From Epiperipatus broadwayi (Eukaryota > Onychophora > Udeonychophora > Euonychophora > Peripatidae): a DNA stretch of 64,000 bases. Below, piece after piece: positions 38,337 through 52,046 of this stretch. The DNA is taken from assembly GCA_028023455.1 (NCBI GenBank), contig JAQFVV010006548.1:746001-810000 (forward strand). Direction: 5' to 3'. A program made the position numbers and the translations under genes. The notes under the pieces were generated by a model, which did not search any database, had not been told where the DNA came from, and saw only the letters and a program-made list of their open reading frames with translations. Numbering within the stretch: position 1 is the first letter of the stretch; each line of letters starts with the position of its first letter.

Positions 38337-41300
38337 ATGGGAGAGGGGAGGGAATAAAAGGGGTGTGTTATGATTTTATTATTGAAATTCAAGGCATTTG
38401 TTATTAGCATTAAATTTTTATTAGATTTTTTTATGCCCTAAAATATTCGTAAATAATTTATTTTAAATGAAATGTACAAAAGAAAAGGAATTTAGGCACA
38501 GATGTATATAGTTGTTGTTTTTTGGGAATAGTTTAAAAGTGAATATATAGTATTTCTGAAGTTTCTGCCTACTTCAGAAATATAACATAGTTGAGTTAAA
38601 TTGTAAAGCAGTGGAGAAGATATTCACTTAATGAATTACATAAGAATAAAGTAAATATCTCAGTATCTCTACAGAGCTCAAATTAGACTGCAGCAATTCT
38701 CGGTCATTTATTTTGAATTGTGATGAGATTGCTTATTCTAACTTCACTCTATAAGCTTAAGTGTAAATAGACTGAAATAAACAGACACCAGATATCCATG
38801 TAACCAGACTTCTGTATTTGTTTTTTGGCATTTAACTTTTTTTTTAATAGGGAAATGGATTTGCAGTGTAATCATCCATTTGCTGTTTTTTATTATTCTG
38901 TTCAAACTAATTGTCTGAAGAGATGGAACATTCTAAGAATTTGAGCATATCACCTTGGCTATATAGCTACGGAACTGAAATTGTGTCAGTAACTAAGCCC
39001 AATAAATTCAGTTAAAAGGAGCTACAGCTATTTGTTGCTTATTTCTTAGATCTTACTTGCATCCATATGAGTTTGATTCTTTCTATGTCAATGGTGGAAG
39101 CTACATTATATTACCTTTTACTTTTATATTTAATACATCAATATTTATCTGATAAGCCTACATTAGTCAGGGATTTTTAACCTTTGGCTAAGAACAGCTC
39201 GATACCCATTTGTTGATCATTATTATATAGCATGATGGGTTGGCTATGGCCAGTGATCTGAAAAAAAGTCAAAAGTCTGTTTACAATCTGAAGATTCACC
39301 TGGTCTGGATTTAAAGCCTAAGTTGTGAATATAAAATGTGGATGCACTAACCACTATTCATAAGATTTTTGGATATTATAATTGAAGTCATTAAAATTTA
39401 TGATGTCCATTAATTACTCATGATTATAATTAATGGCTCTGAATAATAATAATGTGATTGAATAACTGCTCGTAATGCAAAATATTTATTAAATTGTATC
39501 ATCCTTATTTAACTGTACAAGTAAATTGTGTTTAGGTATTTGAAACCTTTGATTATTAGTAAAATAAAAGATCACCAATGGATGAATAGAGTGCAAGTGT
39601 AAATAAACATATTGTTTTTGGATGTTTGAACCTTTTCTCATTAGCAAGATAAAAGTAAAAGGGGTCCAATGAAAGTACACAAGATGTGTTAATACTTTCC
39701 ACTGTTTGATCATCATAAATACCAATTAGAAATTGGTCATTGGTAGACTGGTTTATTTTATTTCTGTTTATTATTTTACTATGAAAAAATAAAATTGTGA
39801 AAAAAAATGTCATCACTGACTAATTAAATAAATCTGAAGAAATCATATGATATTTATACAATGTGACTGAAATCAACTTTAAAAATAGTATCTTATTCTG
39901 CTTTATAGTGTTATATGATAACTAATTAGTCTTGATTCTTTCATATCAGATTATCTTTTTTAAATTTCTACATCATGTTGTTTATAAGATCTGGTTTAAA
40001 AAATTTTGTTTTGCTATTAGCTTTTATATTGATAGTATCAAAACAACATTGTTTAAATGAATATTCAAAACTTTATTAAAACTAATACTTTGGAAAAATT
40101 ATCATTAATAAGCAAATCTTAAACAATTACAGATTATAGTAACGATATTAAATTTTCTATGAATTGGATAATTTTTACAATTACCAAATAAGGTCTATGA
40201 TGCTCTTGATTGTCAAATAAGTGTACTCTTGCTGGCTGGTACAGAATTATTTGATAATATATGATCACATTTATTATTCAACAAAGTTTATTATATCATT
40301 AGTTTTAACTGACTTTCTTTTACCTACGTTCTTTTATTGGCCAGAAACCGCTGGCTTCAGAGAACTGCCATGAATACAGATATATTCTGGTACAGAATCT
40401 TTCCAGTGCAGAAGTCGCAAAAGTAAACATTTCCCTCCATGATTACTGTGTGTGATTGATTACTCATTGGAGTTACTATCCATTTTCATAATGTTATGCA
40501 GTAAAATAAAAATTATAAAATATTTTTTATAAATAGATAAAATGTATGAAGCACCATGACATTGTTAAACTATTTAAAACAAATTTATTTTTTGTATTCA
40601 CTAGTATGGGTAAAATTCATAAGTATGGTTTTGTAATTAAAGATCGGTCTGTTTTAGCTTTTTAATTTAAATCTGAACTTGTTTAACTGTGAGATCTTAC
40701 TAACAGTTGACTGTGATTGTATAAATAAAAATAAATGTTTTTTTTTTCGATTGATTTGTAAAGTAATTAATTATATAGTAAAATAGTTTGTAGAAAATCT
40801 ATTATCAATTAGTTATGAACGTGTGATTTCTTGCTGTAAGGTGATCTTTATGATTGATTGCTTTTACCCATACTAATCTTTGATACATTGTGGTAATGTG
40901 ATTAACTGAAGTGCCTTACTTAAATAGAATATTTTTATTAAAATACTTTTTTTAATGTCCAAACTGTAAACAATGTATAATGTAAAAATATCACTTTGTT
41001 GGAAAAAATAATGATAAAAATAAAATGTTTTCATAAAAACTATTTTACCTGGTTCTCAATTTTTTTATCAATAAATAATTTTTTTCTGTATGCAATATTC
41101 TTTTTTACTTTTTCATATAGTGTGCGTATATATATATATTGTTAAAGATCTGATTGTATATTGATAATGTGTCTATCTGTCATATGCATGATTTGAGTTC
41201 AAATTGAGATCAGGTAAACTTGAAAAAAGTTTTCATGTTCCAATTGTGATCATTATTTTTTTCAGGTAGAGCTGACCTTTAAACAATGCAACATAATCAT

Positions 41301-42741
41301 CTAGTATTGGTCGAAAAATTGATATCTACGATTCAAGTCCAATCAGGACTTAAGATCTTTTTTTTTGGATAAACTAACCCAGATAACTATTCAGTATTAG
41401 TCAGTAAATGGTATCAAGAAATTCTTAGCTAGAAAATGAAGCAAGCATAGAAAATTGTTAGGTGGATTTATTCTATCCTTGATCCTTTGTTCAATATTTA
41501 AAGTGAGGAAGATTGGTTTTCTCCTTTTAATTACATATATATTAATTTCATACTTACATTTATCAAATTCTATTTAATTATTAAAAACAAGATTACTAAA
41601 AGAATTATATCTCCATGCTTATATAGTTGAATATTAACCGTTCCAAAGTGCAGCATAACACCTCTCACATTCCAGCATTTTCTGATGTTTTTCTTTGTCT
41701 CACATATCAACGTAAAATATATGATAAAATGATTATTACTTTTCAGAAAATAATAAATTTAACTTCATTTGATAGATATTTTTGTTTACTACTGAAATAA
41801 ATTTTAAATGTTCACATTTTGTTTCTGTAAATATTTAAAAAATGAGATCGCATTCAAAACAAAGACTTTACACGTCATTGTTTCAAGAAAGATTATTTTC
41901 AGTTTATAAAATCAACAAAATATTTTTTAATTCTTATTATTTTTAAACATTGAAATGAATACTAATTTTTTAGTCTTATATCTAATGAATTATGCTTTGA
42001 ATCTTTACATTTTTTGAATATTTATTGCAAGATTGCGATATTTTTCTTACTCGTATATATAAAGTAGATTGCTTACGTCAAAGGTAGTCTTCTAATTTGC
42101 TTCAGGCCATATTTACATTAGCTGCTAATATAATGTTCTATTTTTGAAAAAGTATTTCAAGTCAAAATACGTTATTAATAATTTATATTTCTTGATATCT
42201 AATAGATATAATGCAAATTATTTTTAAAAAAATCTTTAAAACTATAATAAATTCACAAATAAACAAGTTTTTGCATCACTGGAAACTACAATGTCATAAA
42301 ATGCCGTACGTTTACAGGCTTGGCAACAGACAATGGCTGAACATGTCAGGGCGGGGCTTATGTCTATTGTAAGAGCGGGAATTTTGAATTTCCCACCTTT
42401 TAGCGCAGAATTTTTGGAAAAAAAATTATAATAAAATATACTGTTTTACCTGCATTTTACTAATACTTATGAAAAAATTCACTACGGAGTGAATTGGCCA
42501 AAAGATTAAATAATTCGGTTCAACCATTCACAAAGTTAATCTAATAATTATTAAATGTCATATTCCATTTGGCTGATGTATTAATTTCACTCTGAATTTT
42601 TATTAATGACAAAGATAAGATTATATTCATCAGAAGCTCCAAGAATAGGTGGATTCATTTTATTTTTAATTATTTGTTCAACATTTAAAGTACTATTTAC
42701 CAGTAGTCTGGGAAGACTGTTTTTTCCCTTTTAATTACATA
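38337..42741. other. 3' flank of TatD gene and intergenic sequence
   Basis: No gene recognised. An AATAAA at 38353-38358 is only 17 bp past the stop; others (for example near 38646) could equally mark the mRNA end. At about 41450-41570 and 42650-42740 a diverged repeated block occurs twice (words TTTGTTCAA.ATTTAAAGT and CCTTTTAATTACATA). A TA run lies near 41135. Confidence 0.45.
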
Positions 42742-43604
42742 CACAGGGGGATCCAAAAATAACTGGAATTTTGTAATAAAAAATTGTATATTTATTTTTA
42801 GGTGTTGCAAATTGAATCACTTTAAAAAGTATAATATATTTAATGCAATGCATGAGTCTAAACCAGTTTGTCACTTTTGAAGTAGTCTGGAACCACTGCC
42901 TGTTATTTTCCCCCCAGTTTTAAATCTGTAAAACAAAAATTGAGTCACTTTTTTATTCAAAAGATTTTTAATAAAAATCACATGAAGCGAGATCGAGTGA
43001 ATATGTCTGATAGATAAACTGGGTCATGTTGAATTTAATTAAAAATTGTTTCACATTCAAGGCTTTGAGGGATGTCAGTTTGTGGGAGTAGAATTTGCAC
43101 AGTTTTCTTTGCCACAAAACAGGATGTTTACATTTACCTGCATCACATAAATGTTTCAGAACTTGCAGATAAAATGCCTGACCATTACAATCTAAATTTG
43201 AGAGAAAAATGTCATTTCCATAAATAAAAAAATCAGCATTGTTTAGATTTTGAACTTCACTTGCAACACTTTTAGGAATGTGGTAAATTTAATATTTCAA
43301 TTAAACCACTTATAAACTTGTCTTTTTACAAGATCAGCATGCTTATAATCTCTTTCAAGCATTACAACTGTTTTCATTGTCATTTTTTATATTGTCGAAC
43401 TTTTCAGCCATTAGAAAAAAAATTGACAAATATGCAAAATGCATTTTAGAAAAAATGTGCTACATGGTGCCATGATTTTACATGATGTCATTTGGCAGAT
43501 TGATGTAGAAGGGTTCCTGCAAGAAGTGTGTAACAGCAGAAGTATATACTACCATAGGTGCACAAACTAGAGAACGATTCCAGTTATTTTTGGGTCACTC
43601 CTCA
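42742..43604 (-). mobile_element. Decayed mariner element
   Basis: The ends share CCAAAAATAACTGGAAT as inverted repeats (left near 42753, right complement near 43575-43593) and are flanked by TA (42740-42741 and 43605-43606). The size of 863 bp is below a full mariner of about 1.3 kb, so it has an internal deletion. It interrupts a block whose uninterrupted relative at about 41530-41560 reads straight through the target TA, giving an empty-site comparison. Confidence 0.85.
42760..43430 (-). pseudogene. Mariner transposase remnant
   Basis: Translating the minus strand in pieces gives C-terminal mariner features: a VLKHLCDA block, then NMTQF and SLDLASCDFY, which matches the family's conserved SPDLAPCDFF signature holding the last catalytic Asp. 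A W-rich tail follows. Stops and frameshifts are numerous. The N-terminal helix-turn-helix and the first catalytic Asp are not readable. Not functional. Confidence 0.8.
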
Positions 43605-43606
43605 TA

Positions 43607-46070
43607 TATATTAATCTGTGTCAATTTCATGTTATATATATAAACATGACATTACCAATCAATAAATCTTCCAGGAATGCTATTTTTGTCTCAGAAATTT
43701 AGAATTAAGCTGCCAGAAAAAGATAAACATCTTTTCTATCATTAAGATTTTAAATTTATCAAATGTTAATTCATTCTGCAACTACTTTGAAATTTTGCAG
43801 CCAAAGTCAATCATTATTCTTAAAAGGTAACTTTTTTAATGCAACCTAATATTTAAAATTATGTGATGATATTCCCTATAAATGGATATACTTTTAAATA
43901 GCCTTTTCATATTTATTAAAACCTTGTAAACAAACTTATTCTTAGATGATATGAAATAATAATTATCAATTTCTGATAGCTTCAATTTTCTATTGCTGTG
44001 AATCTATTGCCCTTATCTTTTTCTAAAGCATATAATTTTTTGCTGCTTAAGCATATTTCTAAATTTTTGAAACAATTTATTCCAACATTGTATTTATCTA
44101 GTAATCATTCTTGAGAATATGTTTGTTTTTTTATAATTAAATTTTAGTTAAAAATCAGCAATGAACATCTTCATATTTTGTGCCATAATTTAAAAGTTAT
44201 TGTTGTTAATCCATTAAAATGAAAAAAATTACTAATCTATTCATCTTTTACAATTAAATATTAACTCTTTGTTTATCTACCAAAATTTTAAATACTTATC
44301 ATATTTCTTTACTATATTAACATATAATTGATTACATTGATCTCTAGTCTGGACAGAAATATAATTTTTCAACATCATACTTTTACATCTCACATAAATA
44401 TTTAAGAGTATATATATTGAAACCATAAGAAAGAAAGACTAGTTATAATCTCAGTGGCAATCATGTGGCGAAAGCCACTTGAGACTTTGTGATCTCAGAT
44501 GAGATGGTGTATTGATATTGTGGAAGAAGTGTGACTATTTCTCACATGATTTGCAATTTGCTATGCATACAAGTTTTTATATATTTCCACATAAGCTGAA
44601 ATTATTCTATACTTTGATAATATATTCAATAAAATAATAAATTTCTCAGGGTTATTCAATAATATATATACTCTAAGTCTTATTGTATTTTATTAATAAA
44701 ATCTTTGCAAATATATAGTTTCTTACTATAAAAAGTAATTAAGAGTAATTTAATCTGTGTTTTAAAACTAAGGCTAGCAATTTTAAATACAAAGTTGACT
44801 AATGATTCATATCAGGATTTTATAAAGTAAGAAAATAAATGCTTGGATATGAAATTGGTTTATGCATTCAGGATATGACAATGTAAAAGAGATTTTATGT
44901 ACGTCATCTTGCCCAATAATTTTATATTTCAGATAGCATTAATATACAATAATGACATTTTAAATCCAAATAGATTTTATATGTAATCTAATATCTCAAA
45001 TATGACCTTTTTTATATCATGAATATGCAGTGATGATATCTCTTTAATAATGACAAGAGAGAGATATTAACAGTTTCTTATTACACAATGTAAAATAAAT
45101 TATAAAAACGAATAATAACAATAAAAAAATTATATAAAATATCTAATAAATATTATTTGTTTCCTAAATCTAATTTAAACTTGGGATATGAAAAGTATAT
45201 TCTCAAACAGTATTGTGAAGACACTAACATTAAATAGGAATAAGTTATTGTTTCAAAATAATCCTAAATTTAAATACTGGAGGTAATAATTATTATAATC
45301 ATAAAAGATAAATGTTTTATAGTCATTTTTAGTTTGTTTCCCTTATTAATCAATCACATTTTAAAATGCTGGATAATTTTTCATTCTTTTAAGAGAAGCA
45401 AGTGCAAATCATTGCTTAGCATACTTAGATGATATTTACCTCAAAATATTTTAGTGTGGCAATGTTAAATTTATAATTGTATTCTTTACTTTTGTATGAA
45501 ACTAGTTGTTTTATGTGTGTGAGCATTTCTATTTATTTATACCATTTGATATCTTTGTTCCTTAATAAGAATAATGACAAAATATACACATACATATTTT
45601 CTCATAAACATTAGTATGAGAGACTATTAAACATGACATTGAGTATCTAAGATGTTATACAACTAATGACAGTGATGAATAAAGTCATTAAAATTTTTAG
45701 TTTTAAATTTATAATAGCCAGTTTACAGTGATACTGTGAGGTTACAGATATATATAAATTAAATATGTCCAAAATTTTAAAAGTCTAATAACAATAATAA
45801 TATCCAAATGTACTGAAATTCTGTAAAATTCTTCATCTTCATAAGATATAAATCTTACTATTATTTACTTAGACCTTTATGTTTTGAATATATATAATTA
45901 TCATTAGTATGACTAATACTTGTCATGTACTTTCATTATTATTACCTCACTAAAAAAAATTTTAAAATATTTTGCTATGTTAGACATGTATGCTAATGTT
46001 TTTTGTTTTTCTGAAATTCGTCAATATTTTCAGGTTTTTCAATAATCTAAATATTTAAAAGTATATATAT
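43607..46070. other. AT-rich stretch, no gene seen
   Basis: Nothing recognised beyond TA runs. The block just right of the mariner is the continuation of the repeated block split by it. Confidence 0.45.
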
Positions 46071-46510
46071 ATTAGCTCAATTGTTTATGTGCAATATCAA
46101 ACTATAAACTTAAAAATATATTTTTTATTAATAAACAGTAAATATGGTATCCTTTTACGATAAAATACCCATATGCACACGTATATAACTTAAACATTAC
46201 ATTATAAAATTTTAATAATAACAATCAAGTCAAATAAATAGTTATTTTAATGAAATCAAATATTAAAATAATTAGATTTCAATCATATATATGTATAAAA
46301 TAATTATTAAGTTAACTAATATCACTAATCAAGACCAAAACATAAAGATAACCTAAAGTCAAGTTGTATCTTAGCAATTAAATGTGAAGGAAATAAAATT
46401 AGAATCAATTACACAATTATTAATTATGATGCATTCAACAATAATCGAATACAAAATCATGAAATAAAATAATAATTTAACACATGCTAATTATCGGAAG
46501 TTGATTCCAC

Positions 46511-46518
46511 TATAAAAG
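46511..46518 (+). promoter_or_regulatory. TATA box in left LTR
   Basis: TATAAAAG in the context CCACTATAAAAGCTAAATC, conserved exactly in the right LTR at 60409-60416. It is about 440 bp into the LTR, a plausible U3 promoter. Confidence 0.55.
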
Positions 46519-46931
46519 CTAAATCAACTAATTTCCAAATCAGTTTCATTTTTTACAAATGAACGCGGCACTACTCATATTTTGCTGTGTTCGAATACCG
46601 AACACATCAGAAAGATGCATCAATAGTTTGGATGAATTTTCCGTATTTATAAAATCTTTGTTAACAGAGAACTCTAATATCACTCAAGTAAAGAGTAAAT
46701 AAATCACTCTTTAATATCAATTTCAAAAATGAAATTATCTTTAATATAATAGAGAAATTCTTAATGATATCATTCTAAACTTGAATTTCAAGGAAGTTGA
46801 ATATCAAACACATTTAAATAAATTTATTTTAAGTTATAGAAAATGCATTGCGAATTGCCATAGGATTAAATGCTATTGTTGTAACCTATTGCAGTGTAAC
46901 TATTCATTCCTACTGAAATGCCTAAATATAT

Positions 46932-49822
46932 TGTAACCAGTTGGCTTACATAGCACACAATAATATAGTGTGTATATATATATATATATATAAAGAAAAA
47001 GTAGAAATAAACACAAAAATTGTAAATATTTTCTACATTCCTTGAAATAAAAAAAATGATTTAAAATATTGTTTTATAAATTAAACTTTTAAAAGGGCTG
47101 AATGAATATAAATATTGTATTATTATTGTTCTGATTTTGAAATTTAAAAAGTATGGTATTTTTGAATTTTTTTAATTAATTAAACAAAAGTTATATGTAT
47201 TAGAAATCCCCTAAGTGAAAACATGCATATCACATTTTGACAAAAATTTCAAGCTTGTTTTCAAAAGGGATTGGAGAGATAAAATAAAACTTTTCAATCA
47301 AGGTGTTGTTATCACCTCAGATGATTCCTTAAAAGGGCTGATAAAATACCTACAGTCTGGATAGTTTTTGTAAGAATGGGTCAGCTGCAAAGTTAGTTAC
47401 AATATTTTGTTGCAGCTTATTTAAGTTTGCAGCAGTTGGTTTTAGCTTACGATAGAGTTGGCAGAATAGCTACTATGTAGATTCAGGAACTGCTAGTGTT
47501 TTCCTTCACAGGAGTTTAAATTCACATGGAGAAAAATGACCCACTTCTTTGTGCTGAATTCATAGACTTAAATGTGGAGAGGAAAGTTGTTTGCCTGAAA
47601 TCTATCAAACCAAGACAGCTGCTTGAGTGGAACAATCATAGACAGAAAGAGACCAACTACAGACCAACATTTTACATGGATTATATTTTTCCTGATGATG
47701 ATAATCACTAAAACCAAACTCACCAAGCCCAGGGAACCCCAGCCTGCTGAAGAATTAATTACATGAATGCTGCATCAGATACGTGCAGAGAAATACAGAT
47801 AAACATATATACAGCTGGTGATGAGTAGAGTTATATATTATAATAGAATTTTAAAATAATTTCTTTAGTAAAATGACATTTTGAAAGTAATATGTGAATT
47901 TGCACTTTTCATGTTTATGGTGGGTATAGTTGAACAGGGCTGCCTGGATGCATTGTGTTTATGATGCTATGAAGTATAGGCTCAGCACTATCCAGACCTA
48001 GATGATTGAGCTCTTAGAGTAGTCCAGCAGTGTTTATAGGTCTCATGAATAGGCCACATAGATAAGCTTCTAAGACTCACAAGAGATGAGCAGGGCAGGC
48101 TCAGATCCAAATATATTTTCTGGCTACTACTCATGGATGATCTCTCTAGGCACATGGTAGATAGTGCTTAAAGATGAGGTATTTTCTTGCAACTGTCATG
48201 GGGCACTGTGTACTGGTAGTCCATGTTTGGCTGTCTACTTATGGCTTGGGTAGCTGCAATTCACTTTTTCTATCTCACCTTGCCTACTTTATCAGCATTA
48301 ACTAATCAAGCAGAAAGACATTTTGAAATGTATATTTTTTTAATTGTATAAAACGATTTTATCTTTCGTTTATTAAAAAAAACATTTAAAATCAATCAAC
48401 AATCATCTGTCAAAAATTTGATGGTACTTATTTGAAGGAAAAAAGACTATTCAGCAAAGACAATTAAATTGCAAAAATAATCTTTAATAATTTTATTGTG
48501 ATAAATACAAATGTTATGTAGATAAATTAATATATCGCACGTCTGTACAAATTATATATATATATATATGCATTTCAGTAAACCTATGTAAAATATATAT
48601 CATTTAATTGAAACTTAAATCATTTATTGAATTTTTATATAACTTAAGATTTTGATAATTATTTTGTAACAAGTCAAATTTGTTCAGAAATCGTATGCAT
48701 ACACATGTATTTGTGCATATATAGATCAATGCTTGTCAAGTATAACATATATGTAAAATTTTAATCATTTTTTGTCATTATTAAATGTCAATTGAAATAT
48801 ATTAATTGTATATTAGAAATTGCGTGTCTATGTGCACATATATGTAAATCAATGTAACAATTTGAATTTTGAATAATAGTTATATAAATCACAATGTGAT
48901 CATTTGAAATTTTGTATTGTAATCAAAATCAGAAAGCTTATATGTGTGTAATCTTATTTTTATGGACCTTAATTTCAATTTGTTTATTGTTAATAAACTT
49001 GTATTTGTTAAAGATTGTATTAAATCATCATTTCTCGGTCACATGCAGTAATAGAACTTATGTTCTCTGAGTTACATTTGAGCATGGGATGAATATATAA
49101 ATTGGGATGTGTATTTAGTGCTTTTAGGCATCCAGAGATGATCAATCATCATCCTGGTTGGTGCAAAAGAGTACTCTTTAAAGCCCATACATTACCTTTA
49201 ATTTTAGTTTAGTCTTATTAAAAATTTAAGTTTATAGTTGGCCAGTACATTAATGGTACATAAGTGGCCAGAGCATTGATGATGATCAGCATGTTTTAAA
49301 TGTTCCAGCATTATTGTTTTGATTTCTGATTATTGTGTATTCTAATGTATGGGGACTAAGTTCATGCTTCCAAGTTTTGTTTAAATTATTGCCCAAGCTG
49401 GAAAAGGCTCAATGGATAGCCTGGTCTACAGAAGACCCATTTCCAATCCAGTCACAAGGTTGACTGTTGATTTATATTTTTTATTGTTCAAATCCAACCA
49501 CAAGATGGACTGTTGATTTTAATATATTTTATTGTGGATCATTCATGACAATGAATGGTGTTTTGAGTAGTACTTATACTTACTTAGACTGCTTTTTACT
49601 TTTTGATAATGCTGGTTGATATATGATTGATGTATAGTTATTTTAGTTGCTCTTCTGATCTCTGGCCAATCTGTCAGAGTTCTCTTAATCTCATACTCTT
49701 ATATCTTTAAATATTACTTATATATACTTTTGTAAATATTAAATTTGATTTACTTGGGGTTGATGATGATTTTTCCATCACCCCAAATTCATTTTTTCTT
49801 TCTACCACCCCATCCCATTACA
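46932..49822 (+). mobile_element. Long solo-LTR-like repeat, copy B
   Basis: Same ends as copy A at 21333-23934 (starts TGTAACCAG, ends CCCATTACA), same order of blocks. Shared words include GCAGCAGTTGGTTTTAGCT near the first quarter and GTTGATGATGATTTTTCCAT near the end. It is 2891 bp because of a 430 bp insertion at 47887-48316. It lies in the left LTR of the gypsy element; the right LTR gives the uninterrupted target. A 61-codon frame at 47526-47711 is not kept in copy A, so I do not call it a gene. Confidence 0.72.
47887..48316. mobile_element. 430 bp insertion with 12 bp target duplication
   Basis: Copy A lacks this block. The 12 bp word GACATTTTGAAA stands on both sides (47875-47886 and 48317-48328). 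A duplication of that length points to LINE-assisted retrotransposition, so this may be a SINE. A weak A-box-like word (TAGTTGAACAGG, near 47927) is seen, but no B box at the usual distance. The sequence is GC-richer than its host and has no frame. Confidence 0.7.
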
Positions 49823-50786
49823 ATATATCTATATAATTCAATATCCAACTTCAATTTATAGCAAGATAATTTACGGAAAGGGATATCAACATCATGCAAG
49901 AGGAATGTTTATGAAACAACAAAGTTTACTGATTGTCTCCCTGGTGATTGATGACCAGAAATAAAATAACTATTCTTAATGAACATTGTAACTCAAGTTG
50001 TGGGAAATGAATATGACAATATCATAAAGTTTAACTACATCATATCTTTGCATATCAACATCCATAAATATTTACTTTTATTTCCTTTGCCTTTAAAACC
50101 TACTTACTTTGGAATAATCCATTTTGGAAAATCATTAGATGAAAAAAGTGGAAAGATCATTGGGTTAAATATTTTTTTATTTAATAAAATTTAGGTCTTT
50201 CTTACACATTGACTTGACTAGATTAATAAATAAACTTAATATGAAGGTAAGATTTTATTGTTCTTCATATTAAATTCATTCACTTATGACAAGACTGAGT
50301 TTTTGTTTATTATTAATTTAATAATATTTGTTCATTATTCTGTATAAATGACTAATATCCTTGGATGAAAGGTCTTTTTGTTTCAACGATAGGGAGCACA
50401 TAGATGGGAGCTCTTATAGAAAATAGAATTTCCTCAAAAGGATTGGATATTACAAAGCTTTTTATTTATATTTATATAATCTTTGGAAAAATAAAATTTT
50501 ATTTATTTTTAATACCTATTAAATATTGTTTGTGTTATGATACATGTCTACTATAGGATATGGGAAGGTATAATTTTAAAAATTATATACTAATATAGTA
50601 GAAATATATGTAAAACACTCATAATTAAAAATGTTGTTATATAAAGATAAATTTAAATTGTTTTCAATTAATAAATACTGTTAAATTTATTTTCAATTTA
50701 AGGAGGTCTCTGATTTATTTAAAATATTTATTTTATTTTCATAATAAAATAAAATTGAATACATATATCTACATATACATATCATC

Positions 50787-51565
50787 CTGACTTAACATCA
50801 TGATAAATTGATTAGAAGGAACTTCGAGAATCTATCGAACTTATATAAAAGTATTGTTATGGCTATAGGATATCAATTGATTCCTGAAGAAGAGAGTTAA
50901 GTGTAAAATTAACCCTGAGTTTGAATACTGAGTATAATGGAGTAATAAAGAGAGGTGAAGATTGGATGAACTGGTCTGAGTTGTATCTGATGTTTAAACA
51001 TTAAATTATATTTGAAATAGATGCAATCATAGATTAAACTTTTATCACATCATTCGTGGCATCCTACATGAAGACCCTAGGTCCAATTATAGTCAGATGT
51101 GTTTACCCTCATTCCTTAATGGAATACAGACTGTTACATATAGTTTCCAACATGGGGCATTAAACAGTTTACCATCAACTACATCCATAAAAAAAATTTA
51201 TAAATAATTTTTATGGAATATAACCTTGATCGATTGATTCACATAACAACAATAGACAATTTAAGCCATCAAAGGATGAAATAATTTTCAAGTGAACTCT
51301 CAAAATAATAAATAATAAAATAAATAGAGACCTTAAAATAATAAATGATTAAATAGATGAGTCAAAGGCAATTTTAAATTAGGCATTAAATTAATAACAT
51401 CTAAAAAAAAATTTTTTTTATTAGATAGGAAAAGTTTTAAAATTACACTAAAAGGGAAAGATATAACATGAAATCCTATGACAAATAATCCCTCTTAATA
51501 AATAAGCAATAAAATTTATAAGCAAGGAAAAACATAATTTATGATTACAAGAAGCAAAGAAAACT
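50787..51565 (+). other. Gypsy leader region between left LTR and Penelope insertion
   Basis: Untranslated-looking AT-rich sequence directly after the left LTR. No convincing tRNA primer-binding site could be read. Confidence 0.5.
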
Positions 51566-52004
51566 GGCTGGCACAACCATCCGGACAGCACAACACAGAT
51601 ACACATACAATAGAGCTAGGAAAAACAACGATAACTCTTCAGCATTTTTGGAACACTCCAAGAAGACTGGACATTTATTTGAACCTTCCCACCCTAAAAT
51701 TGTATGTATCGAGAAAAACGACATTAAGCGGAAGATCAGAGAAGCGTACTACATCAATAATAATAACTACTCTATCAATAGACTTGACACCTGCTTCGAC
51801 ATTTCTAAACGCTGGTATAATTAGTCCATTTGCATATGCTTTGCATACCACTTCTCCCGCTCCATTTTTTACATTTTGCAGCTCACAGTACCGCTATGAA
51901 TATGAGGTAATGGACCTCGAAAGCGCTTAGCGTATATTAATTCTATTATATTCTTGTAGCTTCACTTTCTAGCGTGACATACGCTTAATTTATTTTATAA
52001 ATTC
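51566..52004 (+). repeat. Upstream pseudo-LTR of the Penelope-like element
   Basis: Copy of 54073-54511, so it contains the end of the GIY-YIG coding region out of context plus the 3' untranslated part. A hairpin GAGGT/ACCTC with GAAA after it lies at 51904-51922. Confidence 0.92.
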
Positions 52005-52046
52005 GATTATCGAATGTGAAGACTTAAAATTATATATTTTACAATT

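Larger units (their letters stand above)
46071..50786 (+). repeat. Left LTR of the gypsy element, interrupted at 46932-49822
   Basis: About 1825 bp once the insertion is removed. It begins near TTAGCTCA and ends near CATATCATC, as does the right LTR. A TATA box and pyrimidine-rich region are present. The break lies in a TA-rich word that is intact in the right LTR at about 60868-60885. Confidence 0.85.

Noticed and set aside
47526-47711. 61-codon open frame in LTR-like copy B
   Set aside because: The matching region in copy A is broken by indels and stops, so the frame is not conserved.
51541-51930. 129-codon frame, nearly repeated at 54060-54437
   Set aside because: Both are an alternative phase of the GIY-YIG coding region and its 3' part; they are alike only because the pseudo-LTRs are duplicates.
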